DNA from: an uncultured Prevotellaceae bacterium
GTDB lineage: Bacteria > Bacteroidota > Bacteroidia > Bacteroidales > Bacteroidaceae
Assembly (NCBI GenBank): GCA_946188345.1
Contig: CAMHUI010000024.1
Coordinates: forward strand, 1-34,827
Reading direction: 5' to 3'
Length of the DNA: 34,827 nucleotides
Of the stretch, positions 24,561 to 33,163 are shown piece by piece. The notes beneath the pieces were generated by a model. That model worked only from the letters and a program-made list of their open reading frames with translations. It searched no databases and had not been told where the DNA came from. Made by a program: the position numbers and the translations under genes. Position 1 is the stretch's first letter; every line of letters starts with the position of its first letter.

Positions 24561-26420
24561 ATGAGACATTTTTTCACCACGCTACTGACTTTCTTTGTCC
24601 TTGCGACCGCGTCTGCCCAGCAACCCGCCGGCGAGTACCGCAACCCCATCATCCCGCGCAGCCTGCCCGACCCGTCGGTCATCAAGGCCCCCGACGGATA
24701 CTACTATCTGTATGCCACGGAGAACATCCGCAACCTGCCCATCTATCGCTCGAAGAACCTGGTCGACTGGGACTTCGTCTCGACAGCTTTCACCCGCGAG
24801 AGCAGGCCGCAGTGGAACCCGAAGGGCAACATCTGGGCCCCCGACATCAACTACATCAACGGACAATACGTGCTCTACTACGCCAAGTCGGAATGGGGTG
24901 GCGAGTGGACGTGCGGCATCGGTGTAGCCACGGCCGACAAGCCCGAAGGCCCCTTCACCGACCATGGCGCCCTGTTCATCAGTAAGGACATAGGCGTGCA
25001 GAACTCCATCGACGGCTTCTTCATCTCAGAGAACGGCCGCAACTACCTCTTCTGGGGCTCTTTCCGCGGCATCTACGGCATCGAACTGACAGCCGACGGA
25101 CTCGCCGTCAAGCCCGGAGCCGAGAAGAAGCAAGTTGCCGGAACCTTCATGGAGGGCACCTACATCCACAAGCATGGCAGCTACTATTATCTCATCGGCT
25201 CTGCCGGCACCTGCTGCGAAGGAGAGAAGTCTACCTATCGGGTCACCGTAGGCCGTTCTGAAAACCTCTTCGGCCCGTATGTCGACAAGCGCGGCCGCTC
25301 GCTCATGGACAACCACTATGAAGTCATCCTCCATAGCTCCGACGAGGTTGTAGGCCCCGGCCACAACGCAGAGTTCATCACCGACAACCGCGGACAAGAC
25401 TGGATTATCTACCACGGCTTCTCGCGCACCAATCCCAAGGCTGGCCGACTGGTCTATATGGACCGCGTGGAATGGATCGACGGCTGGCCACATATCGCCC
25501 ACCAAGAGCCCTCCACCGTCAGCGAGCGGCCCGACGTAGGCAACATCACCCTGGCCGACCCCACCATCTACTACGAGGACGGCACCTACTACCTCTACGG
25601 CACCTCGTCGCCCAACGGCATCCTCGCCTACACCTCCACCGACCTCGAGCACTGGCAGGGTCCCGTAGGCGCCACCCACGGCCATGCCCTCATCAAGGGC
25701 GACGCGTGGGGTACCAAAGGATTCTGGGCACCACAGGTGTTCAAACGCAACAACAAATACTATATGGCCTACACCGCCAACGAGCAGATAGCCATCGCCG
25801 AGAGCGACTCCCCCCTCGGCCCGTTCTGCCAGGAGACCATTGAGCACCTGCCCGCCACCATGAAGCAGATTGACCCCTTCGTCTTCTTCGACGACAACGG
25901 CAAAGCCTACCTCTACCACGTGCGCCTCATCGACGGCAACCGCATCTATGTGGCTGAACTCAATAAAGACCTCAAGTCGATGAAGGAGAAGACCGCCCGC
26001 GAGTGCATCAGCGCCGACACCCTGACATGGGAAGACACGTGGAAAGCCGAATGGACCGTCACCGAGGGTCCTACCGTTGTCAAGCAGGGCACGAAGAAGG
26101 ACGCCACCTACTACCTCTTCTACTCCTGCAACGACTTCCGCAATCCCGACTATGCTGTGGGCTACGCCACCTCGAAGAGCCCCCTCGGCCCCTGGACCAA
26201 ATATGAGGGCAACCCCATCATCAGCCGTAAGAACATCGGCCTGAAGGGCACCGGCCACGGCGACCTCTTCACCGACAAGGACGGCCAGCTGCGCTACGTC
26301 TTCCACACCCACCACAGCCCCACCCTCGTCGGTCCACGCAATACGGCCGTCGTAGAGATGGAGTTCAACGGCAAAGACTATAGCGTGAAGCCCGATACAT
26401 TCCTCTTCCTGAACGAATGA
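24561..26420 (+). CDS. Secreted glycoside hydrolase with two GH43 domains
   Basis: The 619-residue protein has a signal peptide (MRHFFTTLLTFFVLATASAQ) and two consecutive five-bladed GH43 propellers, at about 25-315 and 325-619. GH43 enzymes cleave arabinose- or xylose-containing plant polysaccharides. Each domain shows its own acidic triad. The first has D37 (SLPDPSV), D151 (NSIDGFFI) and E198 (MEGTYI). The second has D333 (LADPTIYYEDG), D438 (QIDPFVFFDD) and E502 (TEGPTVVKQG). The first half resembles endo-arabinanases, the second resembles arabinofuranosidase/xylosidase types. Both appear intact, so a dual-activity enzyme acting on arabinan or arabinoxylan is likely. It stands outside any SusC/SusD locus in this window. 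Confidence 0.93.
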   Translation: MRHFFTTLLTFFVLATASAQQPAGEYRNPIIPRSLPDPSVIKAPDGYYYLYATENIRNLPIYRSKNLVDWDFVSTAFTRESRPQWNPKGNIWAPDINYINGQYVLYYAKSEWGGEWTCGIGVATADKPEGPFTDHGALFISKDIGVQNSIDGFFISENGRNYLFWGSFRGIYGIELTADGLAVKPGAEKKQVAGTFMEGTYIHKHGSYYYLIGSAGTCCEGEKSTYRVTVGRSENLFGPYVDKRGRSLMDNHYEVILHSSDEVVGPGHNAEFITDNRGQDWIIYHGFSRTNPKAGRLVYMDRVEWIDGWPHIAHQEPSTVSERPDVGNITLADPTIYYEDGTYYLYGTSSPNGILAYTSTDLEHWQGPVGATHGHALIKGDAWGTKGFWAPQVFKRNNKYYMAYTANEQIAIAESDSPLGPFCQETIEHLPATMKQIDPFVFFDDNGKAYLYHVRLIDGNRIYVAELNKDLKSMKEKTARECISADTLTWEDTWKAEWTVTEGPTVVKQGTKKDATYYLFYSCNDFRNPDYAVGYATSKSPLGPWTKYEGNPIISRKNIGLKGTGHGDLFTDKDGQLRYVFHTHHSPTLVGPRNTAVVEMEFNGKDYSVKPDTFLFLNE

Positions 26421-26806
26421 CCCGCGCTCTTGCCATCATCCTCCTGCTCCTGTCAGGCCTCCTCGACCAGCCCCATCATGCAGAGCCTGCCCACTGTCTT
26501 GTCCTTGAGACCACGCAAGACAGCGGGCAGGCCACTTGCTCTCAGCAGCACGCCCCCGACCGGCAGGCCACCCTTGGCGAAAGCCCTTCACTGCCAAACC
26601 TTGTCAGCACCCGCACCCTGCGCATCCTGCCCACACAGAGTGCCAAGCAGAACCGCCTTCTCAAGAACGGCCTGCCCGTTGCTGTCAAACGACATAAAAC
26701 CTTCCTAAATGCCTTTAGCGGAAGCGGCCAGCCCATGGCTGCCCCCTTCCAGCGTTGCGTCTCGTGCCACTACTTCATCTTTGCGCTGAGACGCATCCTT
26801 TGTTGA
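26417..26806 (+). CDS. Possible small exported protein, unknown
   Basis: The ATG overlaps the GH43 stop (ATGA), which suggests translational coupling. The 129 residues start with a hydrophobic stretch (MTRALAIILLLLSGLLD) like a signal peptide, then a low-complexity Gln/Ser/Pro-rich region. They end in RCVSCHYFIFALRRILC, with two Cys pairs near the end. I recognise no family with confidence, and the middle looks unconstrained, so it could be non-coding. Confidence 0.42.
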   Translation: MTRALAIILLLLSGLLDQPHHAEPAHCLVLETTQDSGQATCSQQHAPDRQATLGESPSLPNLVSTRTLRILPTQSAKQNRLLKNGLPVAVKRHKTFLNAFSGSGQPMAAPFQRCVSCHYFIFALRRILC

Positions 26807-26809
26807 CCC

Positions 26810-26870
26810 TTGACTTTTGAAAACATCATTGAGAATTCTTCATCGGCACAGCCGATATTTCAAAAGTCAA
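26810..26870. repeat. 13-bp inverted repeat around a small hairpin
   Basis: TTGACTTTTGAAA at 26810-26822 is mirrored by TTTCAAAAGTCAA at 26858-26870. Between them ATCGGC-ACA-GCCGAT forms a second hairpin. There is no T-run, so it is not a standard terminator. It may be an mRNA-processing or attenuation structure before the next ORF, or a short mobile repeat. Confidence 0.6.
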
Positions 26871-26899
26871 AAGTAAATTAATCAAAATCAATCTTTATT

Positions 26900-27298
26900 A
26901 TGTCAAGTTTTAAAACTCTGGCAATGGCTGCTGCTGTTGCCAAGCATCAAGATATTACTGTTAAGAACCAATTCTTCGGCCTCATTCAGAAGGCCTATTA
27001 CTCACCCACTGGCAGCCCATTGCTTGCCCTGCAATATGACTACTCCACGGAGAACGGCAACCGCATCAAGCAGGTGCTCAGTGCCCAGTCTTCACAGTTG
27101 GCCGGGGCAGTGGCCGATGCCGGCCTGGTGGCCAAAGCCCCGATGGGACCCTTCCGCGTCGAGGTATGTCTGTCAGCCGACCGTCAGTTCGCCGCCGTGC
27201 AGCCCTTCGGCTACAGCGACTTCGAGTATCGCCCGCTGGCCGATGTACGTTTCTTTAAGGGCCATGAGGCAGAACTCATCGCACAGCTGTTCACATAA
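26900..27298 (+). CDS. Conserved-looking small protein, unknown
   Basis: The 132-residue protein has no signal peptide or membrane segment (MSSFKTLAMAAAVAKHQDITVKN). It contains aromatic-rich segments (NQFFGLIQKAYYSPTGSP, LQYDYSTENGNRIKQVL, QPFGYSDFEYRPL) suggesting a small mixed alpha/beta fold. The ATG follows an A/T-rich leader (CAATCTTTATTATG) typical for this phylum, and a hairpin terminator follows. I do not recognise the family. Confidence 0.65.
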   Translation: MSSFKTLAMAAAVAKHQDITVKNQFFGLIQKAYYSPTGSPLLALQYDYSTENGNRIKQVLSAQSSQLAGAVADAGLVAKAPMGPFRVEVCLSADRQFAAVQPFGYSDFEYRPLADVRFFKGHEAELIAQLFT

Positions 27299-27318
27299 GG
27301 ACAAAGCATAACATGAGG

Positions 27319-27364
27319 AGGAAGGAAAGGCCCTTGGCAATCATCCCGGTCTTTCCTTCCTTTT
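27319..27364 (+). terminator. Probable terminator after the 26900-27298 gene
   Basis: An 11-bp stem AGGAAGGAAAG / CTTTCCTTCCT (27319-27329, 27351-27361) has a 21-base loop and ends in TTTT. The long loop makes it weaker than the others. Confidence 0.7.
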
Positions 27365-27441
27365 ACAAGAAATACTGCCAGCTAAACCCGAAATAAGATT
27401 TGACTAAGACCGCATTTGTTGATGGCAATCACCAACCGCCG

Positions 27442-28149
27442 TCATACCTCCTCCGGCAGCGGTTCATCGTCAACGGTATCCTCGCCAGAAGATGCTTCTG
27501 CCACAGGAGCCTTGGTTGCCGGATCCTCGTAGGCGGCAAGGAAGAGGTCGCGATAGATGACCGAATCGATGCCCAACAGGAAGGGCATGATGGAAAGGGC
27601 AATTATCACGGTGAAGAACATAGCCAAGCCATCGCTGTTTACAGCGTAAGCTATAGCAAAGAGAATGATGAAAGCTACATAGACAGCCACATAGGCAATC
27701 AGGCTGATGAAGAAAATGGTCCATTTGTGGCCGTAGGTGGCCTGATTGCTGAGCTTCATGGCCTCAGTGGCCGATACGTCTTTGTCAATCAGAATGTAGA
27801 CAGCCAGCGACATAGATATGGCCACCACGATACCAGGAATAACCATGAAAAGGGTAGCCACGATGGTTACGGCGAAGATAAAGAAGGCCAGCAATAAATA
27901 TGAACTGAAATCCTTGCGGTACTTGCTGTCGAAGATGAACAACGGCGAGATGATTTCGCCTTTCGCCAGACGGGCCGGGATGCTGTTCATGGCTATCGTG
28001 GTTCCCAGGTTGATGTAGGGAATCCAGATTGTCACCAGATAGAGCAGTGTTGCTACAATGAGAGAAGGAAGGTTCTTCATTCCAATCGTAAACCCTTCGG
28101 CCAGTGTTGGAATGACTTCAAGACGAGTTTGTTTCATGTCAGTAATCAT
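27442..28149 (-). CDS. Polytopic membrane protein (DUF975-like)
   Basis: The 235-residue protein has six probable membrane helices, including NLPSLIVATLLYLVTIWIP, SYLLLAFFIFAVTIVATL, FMVIPGIVVAISMSLAVYI and a C-terminal pair. An acidic tail follows (SSGEDTVDDEPLPEEV). The segment VIPGIVVAISMSLAV-ILIDKDVSATEAMKLS matches the style of the DUF975/GPDPase-membrane-domain group. Function is unknown. ATG 28137 (MKQTRLEV) is an alternative start to 28149. It has its own promoter and faces the 26900 gene. Confidence 0.78.
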   Translation of the reverse strand: MITDMKQTRLEVIPTLAEGFTIGMKNLPSLIVATLLYLVTIWIPYINLGTTIAMNSIPARLAKGEIISPLFIFDSKYRKDFSSYLLLAFFIFAVTIVATLFMVIPGIVVAISMSLAVYILIDKDVSATEAMKLSNQATYGHKWTIFFISLIAYVAVYVAFIILFAIAYAVNSDGLAMFFTVIIALSIMPFLLGIDSVIYRDLFLAAYEDPATKAPVAEASSGEDTVDDEPLPEEV

Positions 28150-28201
28150 AAATTAAAGTTAGTGCCTACTCTGTTAAGGGTTTTCGGCTTCTTCCTGATG
28201 A

Positions 28202-28209
28202 CAAATTTA
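28202..28209 (-). promoter_or_regulatory. -7 element of the membrane protein gene
   Basis: The minus strand reads TAAATTTG, 52 bases before the ATG at 28149. Confidence 0.6.
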
Positions 28210-28249
28210 CGCAGAAAGATTGAAATCTCCAAACATCTGCCGCTTTTTC

Positions 28250-29611
28250 TTATTTTCCGAAGTGGTTGTAGTCCACGGGCTTTCGCTCCTTGCGCCGGCT
28301 CATCGAGGGAAACCAGATGTCGTCGGGCGTGAGTCCGCACTCGCTGACGGCCTGGATGGCATACTCGCAGCGGCCGAAGTCGGCATCGACATTGTTGGTC
28401 CCGAAGGTGAACTTCAGTCCCCGCTCCTTGGCACGGCGGATGACGTCGAAGCTGGGAATGCGGTAGCGCGGGCTGATCTCCATGGCGATACCGTATCTCT
28501 CAAGCACATCAAGTACGCGGTCGATGCGCTCCTGCGTCCATAGCTTATCGTAGGCACCCATCCACTTGTCGGGGATATAGGTGGCGTTGGCATAGATGTC
28601 TGCCGGCTCGTTGGTAAGGATGAGAACCGTCTGGTCGACAATCATGTCCATATACTGCTGGCGCGTGCGGCCGTTCATGTGCACCTCCTCGGGGCGGTAG
28701 ATGCGACAGATGGTGCTGTCGTCGACCACAGTCATGGCATCGGTGAAGAGATAGTCGAAGCGGCTGATGGCATCCTCGCTGAACTGCACGATCCATCGGC
28801 GCCCTTCGCCCTGCGCACCCATGAGGAAGGGCAGCCGTTTCACCTCCTCATAGTAGTCGAGAGCCTCACGGTCGTTGGCCAGCATGCGGCCTACGCCCCC
28901 CTCGCCCAGGTTGGGGGCCACTCCGTAGTTGATGCCGTAGTTCATAGACATGGCATGGGCCTGCTCCTTGGTCAGCCCGCCTTTCAGGTGGACGTGGTAG
29001 TCGATGACGGGGAATCCGCGCTGCTGCAGCCGGATGATGCTGTCATGCTGCTCGTCGACGGGCGGCAGTGTGTCGTTGGGATTCAGGGCCTCGGCCGGCA
29101 GTTCTTCCAGGCTGAGCCCGTTGAAGACCACCAGCCCCTTCATGCCCACGAAGCGGAAGCCGCCCTCGCCCAGCCGTTGCCGCTGATGGTCGGCATCGCG
29201 CCAGAGTGAGTCGGGTTCGGTGTAGCACACGACATCGGTGCCGTTGATCCGAACGGTGATGTTCTTCTGTCTGACGGCGAGTTCGAAGTCAAACGGCTCA
29301 TTGTCCTCTGCCTGCGAGCGATAGAGGTTTCTCACGCCCACGAGGCTGCCCGTCTTCAGCGACCCGTCGATAGGGCCGTTCAGGAAGCGCACCTCGTAGC
29401 CCTCACCCTGTTCCGAAGAGTGGAACCACAGCGAGGCTTCCGATTCCTTGGTACAGAGCACCTGCGCCCGCAATACGAAGTTCTTCACTGGGAAACCCCA
29501 TTCCAGAGTGTCCTGCTGGCTGACGGCTACGATGGCGTCACTGCCTGAGCCGCAAGAAAAAAGGCACAGCAGTACTGCTACTGCCATGCACTTGATTATA
29601 TTCTTCTTCAT
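28250..29611 (-). CDS. Lipoprotein fusing a DUF1080-like domain to a PHP-like metal hydrolase domain
   Basis: I chose the ATG at 29611 (453 residues). It begins MKKNIIKCM and reaches the lipobox LFSC at Cys20, so the protein is probably anchored in the envelope. Residues about 40-175 (VKNFVLRAQVLCTKESEASL, EGYEVRFLNG, FDFELAVRQKNITVRINGTDV) look like a DUF1080/LamG-type jelly roll. From about 204, FPVIDYHVHLKGGLTKEQ opens a PHP-like domain with the H-x-H metal motif. Later EISPRYRIPS and FTFGTNNVDADFGRC resemble other PHP metal-site strands. It follows metG by 34 bases and may be co-transcribed. Catalytic activity and substrate are not known; sugar- or phosphoester-directed hydrolysis is a guess. 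Confidence 0.82.
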   Translation of the reverse strand: MKKNIIKCMAVAVLLCLFSCGSGSDAIVAVSQQDTLEWGFPVKNFVLRAQVLCTKESEASLWFHSSEQGEGYEVRFLNGPIDGSLKTGSLVGVRNLYRSQAEDNEPFDFELAVRQKNITVRINGTDVVCYTEPDSLWRDADHQRQRLGEGGFRFVGMKGLVVFNGLSLEELPAEALNPNDTLPPVDEQHDSIIRLQQRGFPVIDYHVHLKGGLTKEQAHAMSMNYGINYGVAPNLGEGGVGRMLANDREALDYYEEVKRLPFLMGAQGEGRRWIVQFSEDAISRFDYLFTDAMTVVDDSTICRIYRPEEVHMNGRTRQQYMDMIVDQTVLILTNEPADIYANATYIPDKWMGAYDKLWTQERIDRVLDVLERYGIAMEISPRYRIPSFDVIRRAKERGLKFTFGTNNVDADFGRCEYAIQAVSECGLTPDDIWFPSMSRRKERKPVDYNHFGK

Positions 29612-29645
29612 AATACATTCCTCCATTTCTCATTCCCCTTGGGGC

Positions 29646-31709
29646 CTATCCCACCTGACTGCCTGGCTTGACCTGGCTCAGGGTAGTCGTGACGCTGAGC
29701 GACCCGTCGTAGTTCAAGGCTGAGAGAATCATTCCTTGGCTTTCGATGCCCATCATCTGTCGGGGCGGGAAGTTGGCGATGAAGAGTACGTCTTTGCCGA
29801 TGAGGTCTTCGGGCTCGTAGTATGCAGCTATTCCTGAGAGGATGGTGCGGTCGGTGCCGCTGCCGTCGTCGATGGTGAACTTGAGTAGTTTCTTCGATTT
29901 CTTGACTTTCTCGCATGCTTTGACGTGTCCCACTCGGATGTCGAGTTTTTCGAAGTCTTCGAAGGTGACGGTGTCCTTGACGGTTTTTGCTTTGTATGCT
30001 GCTGCCTGGTTTTCTTTCCGGCTTTGCTCGAGTTTGTCGTATTGTGCCTTGATGGCTTCGTCTTCAATCTTCTCGAAGAGCAGTTCGGGTTCGGCGAGCT
30101 GGTGTCCTGGTGCGAGGATGTCGGTCTGTCCGAGCTGGTTCCAGTCGAAGCTGTCGATGTTGAGCATCTGTCGGAGTTTCTTCGAGGAGAAGGGCAGGAA
30201 TGGTTCGAAGGCGATGGCGAGGTTGGCCACGAGCTGCAGGGAGATGTAGAGTATTGTTTCTACGCGCTTGGGGTCGGTCTTCCATACTTTCCATGGTTCG
30301 CCGTCGGTGATGTATTTGTTTCCAATTCGTGCGAGGTTCATGGCTTCTTTGAGTGCTTCGCGGAACTTGAACTGGTCGAGGAGCTGTTCCATGCGCTCTT
30401 TGACGTCTTTGAACTCGCTGATGGCTTGTTGCTCGATGTCGGTGAGTGTTCCGCATGGGGGCACTACGCCGTTCCAGTATTTCTTGGTGAGCTGGAGTGC
30501 GCGGTTGACGAAGTTTCCGTAGATGGCTACGAGTTCGGAGTTGTTGCGTTCCTGGAAGTCGTGCCAGGTGAAGTTGTTGTCTTTGGTCTCGGGTGCGTTG
30601 GCGGTGAGGACGTATCGCAGCACGTCCTGCTTGCCGGGGAAGTCGACGAGGTATTCGTGGAGCCATACGGCCCAGTTGCGCGAGGTGGATATCTTGTCGT
30701 CTTCGAGGTTTAGGAACTCGTTGGCAGGCACGTTGTCGGGCATGATGTATCCGCCGTGGGCTTTCATCATGACTGGGAAGATGATGCAGTGGAACACGAT
30801 GTTGTCCTTGCCGATGAAGTGGACGAGGCGTGTGTCGTCCTGCTGCCACCACTGCTGCCATGTTCCCCAGCGTCCGGGGTTGCTCTCGCAGAGTTCCTTG
30901 GTGTTGGAGATGTAGCCGATGGGTGCGTCGAACCATACGTAGAGAACTTTTCCTTCGGCGCCTTCTACGGGCACGGGGATGCCCCAGTCGAGGTCGCGCG
31001 TCATGGCGCGGGGCTGCAGGTCCATCTCGAGCCACGACTTGCACTGTCCGTAGACGTTTGGCCGCCACTCTTTGTGTCCTTCGAGTATCCACTCTTTGAG
31101 CCAGTCCTGATAGAGGTTGAGGGGCAGGTACCAGTTCTTGGTCTCTTTCATCACGGGTGTGGAGCCGGAGATGGTGGACTTGGGGTTGATGAGCTCTGTG
31201 GGGCTGAGGTCGTGTCCGCATTTCTCGCACTGGTCGCCGTATGCTCCCTCGTTATGGCAGTAGGGGCACTCACCGGTGACGTATCTGTCGGCGAGGAACT
31301 GGTGGGCTTCTTCGTCGTAGAGCTGGCGTGTGGTTTCCTCGACGAGTTTTCCTTCGTCGTATAGCTTTCGGAAGAAGTCGGCAGCAAACTGGTGGTGAGT
31401 CTTGCTGGTGGTTCGCGAATAGATATCGAAGGAGATGCCGAACTCTTCGAACGACTTCTTGATCATCTCGTGGTAGCGGTCGACGACGTCCTGCGGTGTG
31501 ATGCCTTCCTTTCGTGCGCGGATGGTGATGGGCACGCCGTGTTCGTCGCTTCCTCCGATGAACATGACTGGTTTTTTCTGCAGTCTGAGGTATCGCACGT
31601 AGATGTCTGCGGGCACGTATACTCCTGCGAGGTGGCCGATGTGTACGCCGCCGTTGGCGTAGGGCAGTGCGGCAGTGACTGTTGTTCGCTTATAGTTCTT
31701 TTGTTCCAT
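29646..31709 (-). CDS. metG: Methionyl-tRNA synthetase
   Basis: MetG charges elongator and initiator tRNA-Met. I chose the ATG at 31709 (687 residues, [20 protein letters not shown]), since a longer reading from 31877 would run through the promoter at 31739-31746. HIGH is at 23-26. The zinc knuckle has C148, C151, C161 and C164. The KMSKS loop reads KISTS (339-343). The anticodon-binding domain follows from about 380. The C-terminal 110 residues are the EMAP-II-like tRNA-binding domain ([17 protein letters not shown] ... [15 protein letters not shown]), found in the longer, often dimeric, MetG type. It is complete and without defects. Confidence 0.97.
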   Translation of the reverse strand: MEQKNYKRTTVTAALPYANGGVHIGHLAGVYVPADIYVRYLRLQKKPVMFIGGSDEHGVPITIRARKEGITPQDVVDRYHEMIKKSFEEFGISFDIYSRTTSKTHHQFAADFFRKLYDEGKLVEETTRQLYDEEAHQFLADRYVTGECPYCHNEGAYGDQCEKCGHDLSPTELINPKSTISGSTPVMKETKNWYLPLNLYQDWLKEWILEGHKEWRPNVYGQCKSWLEMDLQPRAMTRDLDWGIPVPVEGAEGKVLYVWFDAPIGYISNTKELCESNPGRWGTWQQWWQQDDTRLVHFIGKDNIVFHCIIFPVMMKAHGGYIMPDNVPANEFLNLEDDKISTSRNWAVWLHEYLVDFPGKQDVLRYVLTANAPETKDNNFTWHDFQERNNSELVAIYGNFVNRALQLTKKYWNGVVPPCGTLTDIEQQAISEFKDVKERMEQLLDQFKFREALKEAMNLARIGNKYITDGEPWKVWKTDPKRVETILYISLQLVANLAIAFEPFLPFSSKKLRQMLNIDSFDWNQLGQTDILAPGHQLAEPELLFEKIEDEAIKAQYDKLEQSRKENQAAAYKAKTVKDTVTFEDFEKLDIRVGHVKACEKVKKSKKLLKFTIDDGSGTDRTILSGIAAYYEPEDLIGKDVLFIANFPPRQMMGIESQGMILSALNYDGSLSVTTTLSQVKPGSQVG

Positions 31710-31738
31710 GCTGTCGTTTCTTTTTCTTTTTCCGGGTG

Positions 31739-31746
31739 CAAAGTTA
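31739..31746 (-). promoter_or_regulatory. -7 element of metG
   Basis: The minus strand reads TAACTTTG in CGTAACTTTGCACCC, giving a leader of about 25 bases. A TTTG occurs upstream, but only 16 bases away. Confidence 0.65.
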
Positions 31747-31922
31747 CGAAAAAAGTCTGTAACAAAAGACGGAATTTGGAGAATTAACGCAGAATGACCG
31801 TAAATAAAAGGCAAGACGGGGAATAGTGGGGAATCTAAGGACGAAGGGAAAAGGCAACTTGATGCGGAATGGTGCAAGAGTTAGGTCTCTAAATCGTAAC
31901 CCGCTTGAGCTATCTCAAACAG

Positions 31923-32132
31923 TTAAACTTTTCTTATTTCAGGGACTTTCTCAATCTTGGCGCAGTCGCCTTTCTTCACCTTACATGCAAACTGGCACTC
32001 AAAGGGAACAGGAACGCCCGTTGTATAGAGTTCCTTCATCCTCTTGTCTATATCTTCCTGCGTAGTCATGCCAATCTTCACAAGACCGGGCATTACAGGA
32101 TTGGTTAAAAGATAAACTATTCCGTATTCCAT
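31923..32132 (-). CDS. Truncated GIY-YIG (T5orf172-type) nuclease-like ORF
   Basis: The 69 residues begin MEYGIVYLLTNPVMPGLVKIGMT, a T5orf172-type GIY-YIG start in which the second motif reads VKIGMT. They continue with RMKELYTTGVPVPFECQFACKV as in that family. The normal continuation after the Ala-Lys-Ile-Glu-Lys segment (with the catalytic Glu and the rest of the domain) is missing. A stop follows after KVPEIRKV. It starts one base after the DUF1016 stop. It is probably a degraded or shortened nuclease; a stand-alone small protein cannot be excluded. Confidence 0.65.
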   Translation of the reverse strand: MEYGIVYLLTNPVMPGLVKIGMTTQEDIDKRMKELYTTGVPVPFECQFACKVKKGDCAKIEKVPEIRKV

Positions 32133-32133
32133 A

Positions 32134-33150
32134 TTATATTGATTCTAACATTTGCTTAAATTCTTCCTCTGTTGGCAAATATAGTTTGTATCTCGATGCG
32201 AATATCTGTTTGCCTTCATTCAGTACAGAATATTTCACGATAGCCTCACTTTTTTGTGAACAAAGAATGATTCCAAGAGTAGGATTGTCATCCTCATTCC
32301 GGTATAGAGCATCGAACATGCGGATGTAACTGTCCATTTGCCCTACATCTTCATGGGTGAGTTTACCCAGTTTAAGGTCTATCAAAACATGACATTTCAA
32401 AATGCTATGATAGAATACAAGATCAACGTAGAAGTCATCTTCATCATAGCGCATCCGTTTCTGTCGTGCTACAAAGCAGAAACCGCGTCCAAGCTCCAAC
32501 AGGAATTGTTGCAGGTGGTCAATCAATGCCTGTTCAATGTCACTCTCTCTAAGTGCAGGATACTCTTTCAAATTAAGGAATTCCAATACAAACGGGTCAT
32601 GAATAAACTGTTCTGGCTTCAGTTCACTCATCTTTTGTTTTGCTTCAGCAACAACAGGAGCCTTATCCTTGCTTGCTAATAACCGTTCATAATAGAGTGT
32701 TGATATTTGCCTGTCCATCTGGCGTGTGCTCCAGACACTGTCTGCCGCTTCATTCATATACCATATTCGGGCTTGCTCATTCTCCACACTTATAAGTCGG
32801 CGATAATGTGACCATGTCAATTCGTGACGCAGTGTGTCACGAATTGGAAAACATCTGTAAAACAGGCGCATATAGCGTAGATTACTTTCGTCAAATCCTT
32901 TTCCGAATTCAACAGAAAGTTTTGCCGCCAGTTCTTTTAGTAAGCCCTTTCCGTAATCTGCTCTGGCTTCCCCGTGCTGTTCATGTTCAACAATTTGCTG
33001 ACCAATCAGCCAATAACTCTCAACCATAGCAAAGTTCACAGCACTATATGCCCGCTGTCTGGCATTGGCCAAGATGTTTCTGATACCAACATAGAGATTT
33101 TCAACGTCCTGCTGGTTTATTAATCCCATTTCGTCCTTATCGCTATTCAT
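32134..33150 (-). CDS. DUF1016 (YhcG-type) PDDEXK nuclease domain protein
   Basis: The 338-residue protein has the two-part YhcG layout. The N-terminal DUF1016_N domain covers about 15-165 and is helical (QRAYSAVNFAMVESYWLIG, DESNLRYMRLFYRCFP, LTWSHYRRLISV). The C-terminal PDDEXK nuclease domain is at about 180-338, with catalytic D243 in DDFYVDLVFYH and D258-L-K260 in HVLIDLKLGKL. These proteins are often found with type I or IIG restriction systems. It starts 13 bases after the methyltransferase stop and is followed directly by the GIY-YIG remnant, so the three form an operon. It is more AT-rich than the genes further left. The target is unknown. Confidence 0.9.
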   Translation of the reverse strand: MNSDKDEMGLINQQDVENLYVGIRNILANARQRAYSAVNFAMVESYWLIGQQIVEHEQHGEARADYGKGLLKELAAKLSVEFGKGFDESNLRYMRLFYRCFPIRDTLRHELTWSHYRRLISVENEQARIWYMNEAADSVWSTRQMDRQISTLYYERLLASKDKAPVVAEAKQKMSELKPEQFIHDPFVLEFLNLKEYPALRESDIEQALIDHLQQFLLELGRGFCFVARQKRMRYDEDDFYVDLVFYHSILKCHVLIDLKLGKLTHEDVGQMDSYIRMFDALYRNEDDNPTLGIILCSQKSEAIVKYSVLNEGKQIFASRYKLYLPTEEEFKQMLESI

Positions 33151-33163
33151 TTTGGTATTCTTT

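Noticed and set aside
25026..26315. 429-residue open frame on the minus strand
   Set aside because: It lies wholly opposite the GH43 domains, has a Val/Gly/Glu-rich composition typical of a GC-rich antisense frame, and shows no motif.
31710..31877. 56-residue N-terminal extension of MetG
   Set aside because: It runs through the metG promoter and lacks similarity to MetG, whose family start is [20 protein letters not shown].
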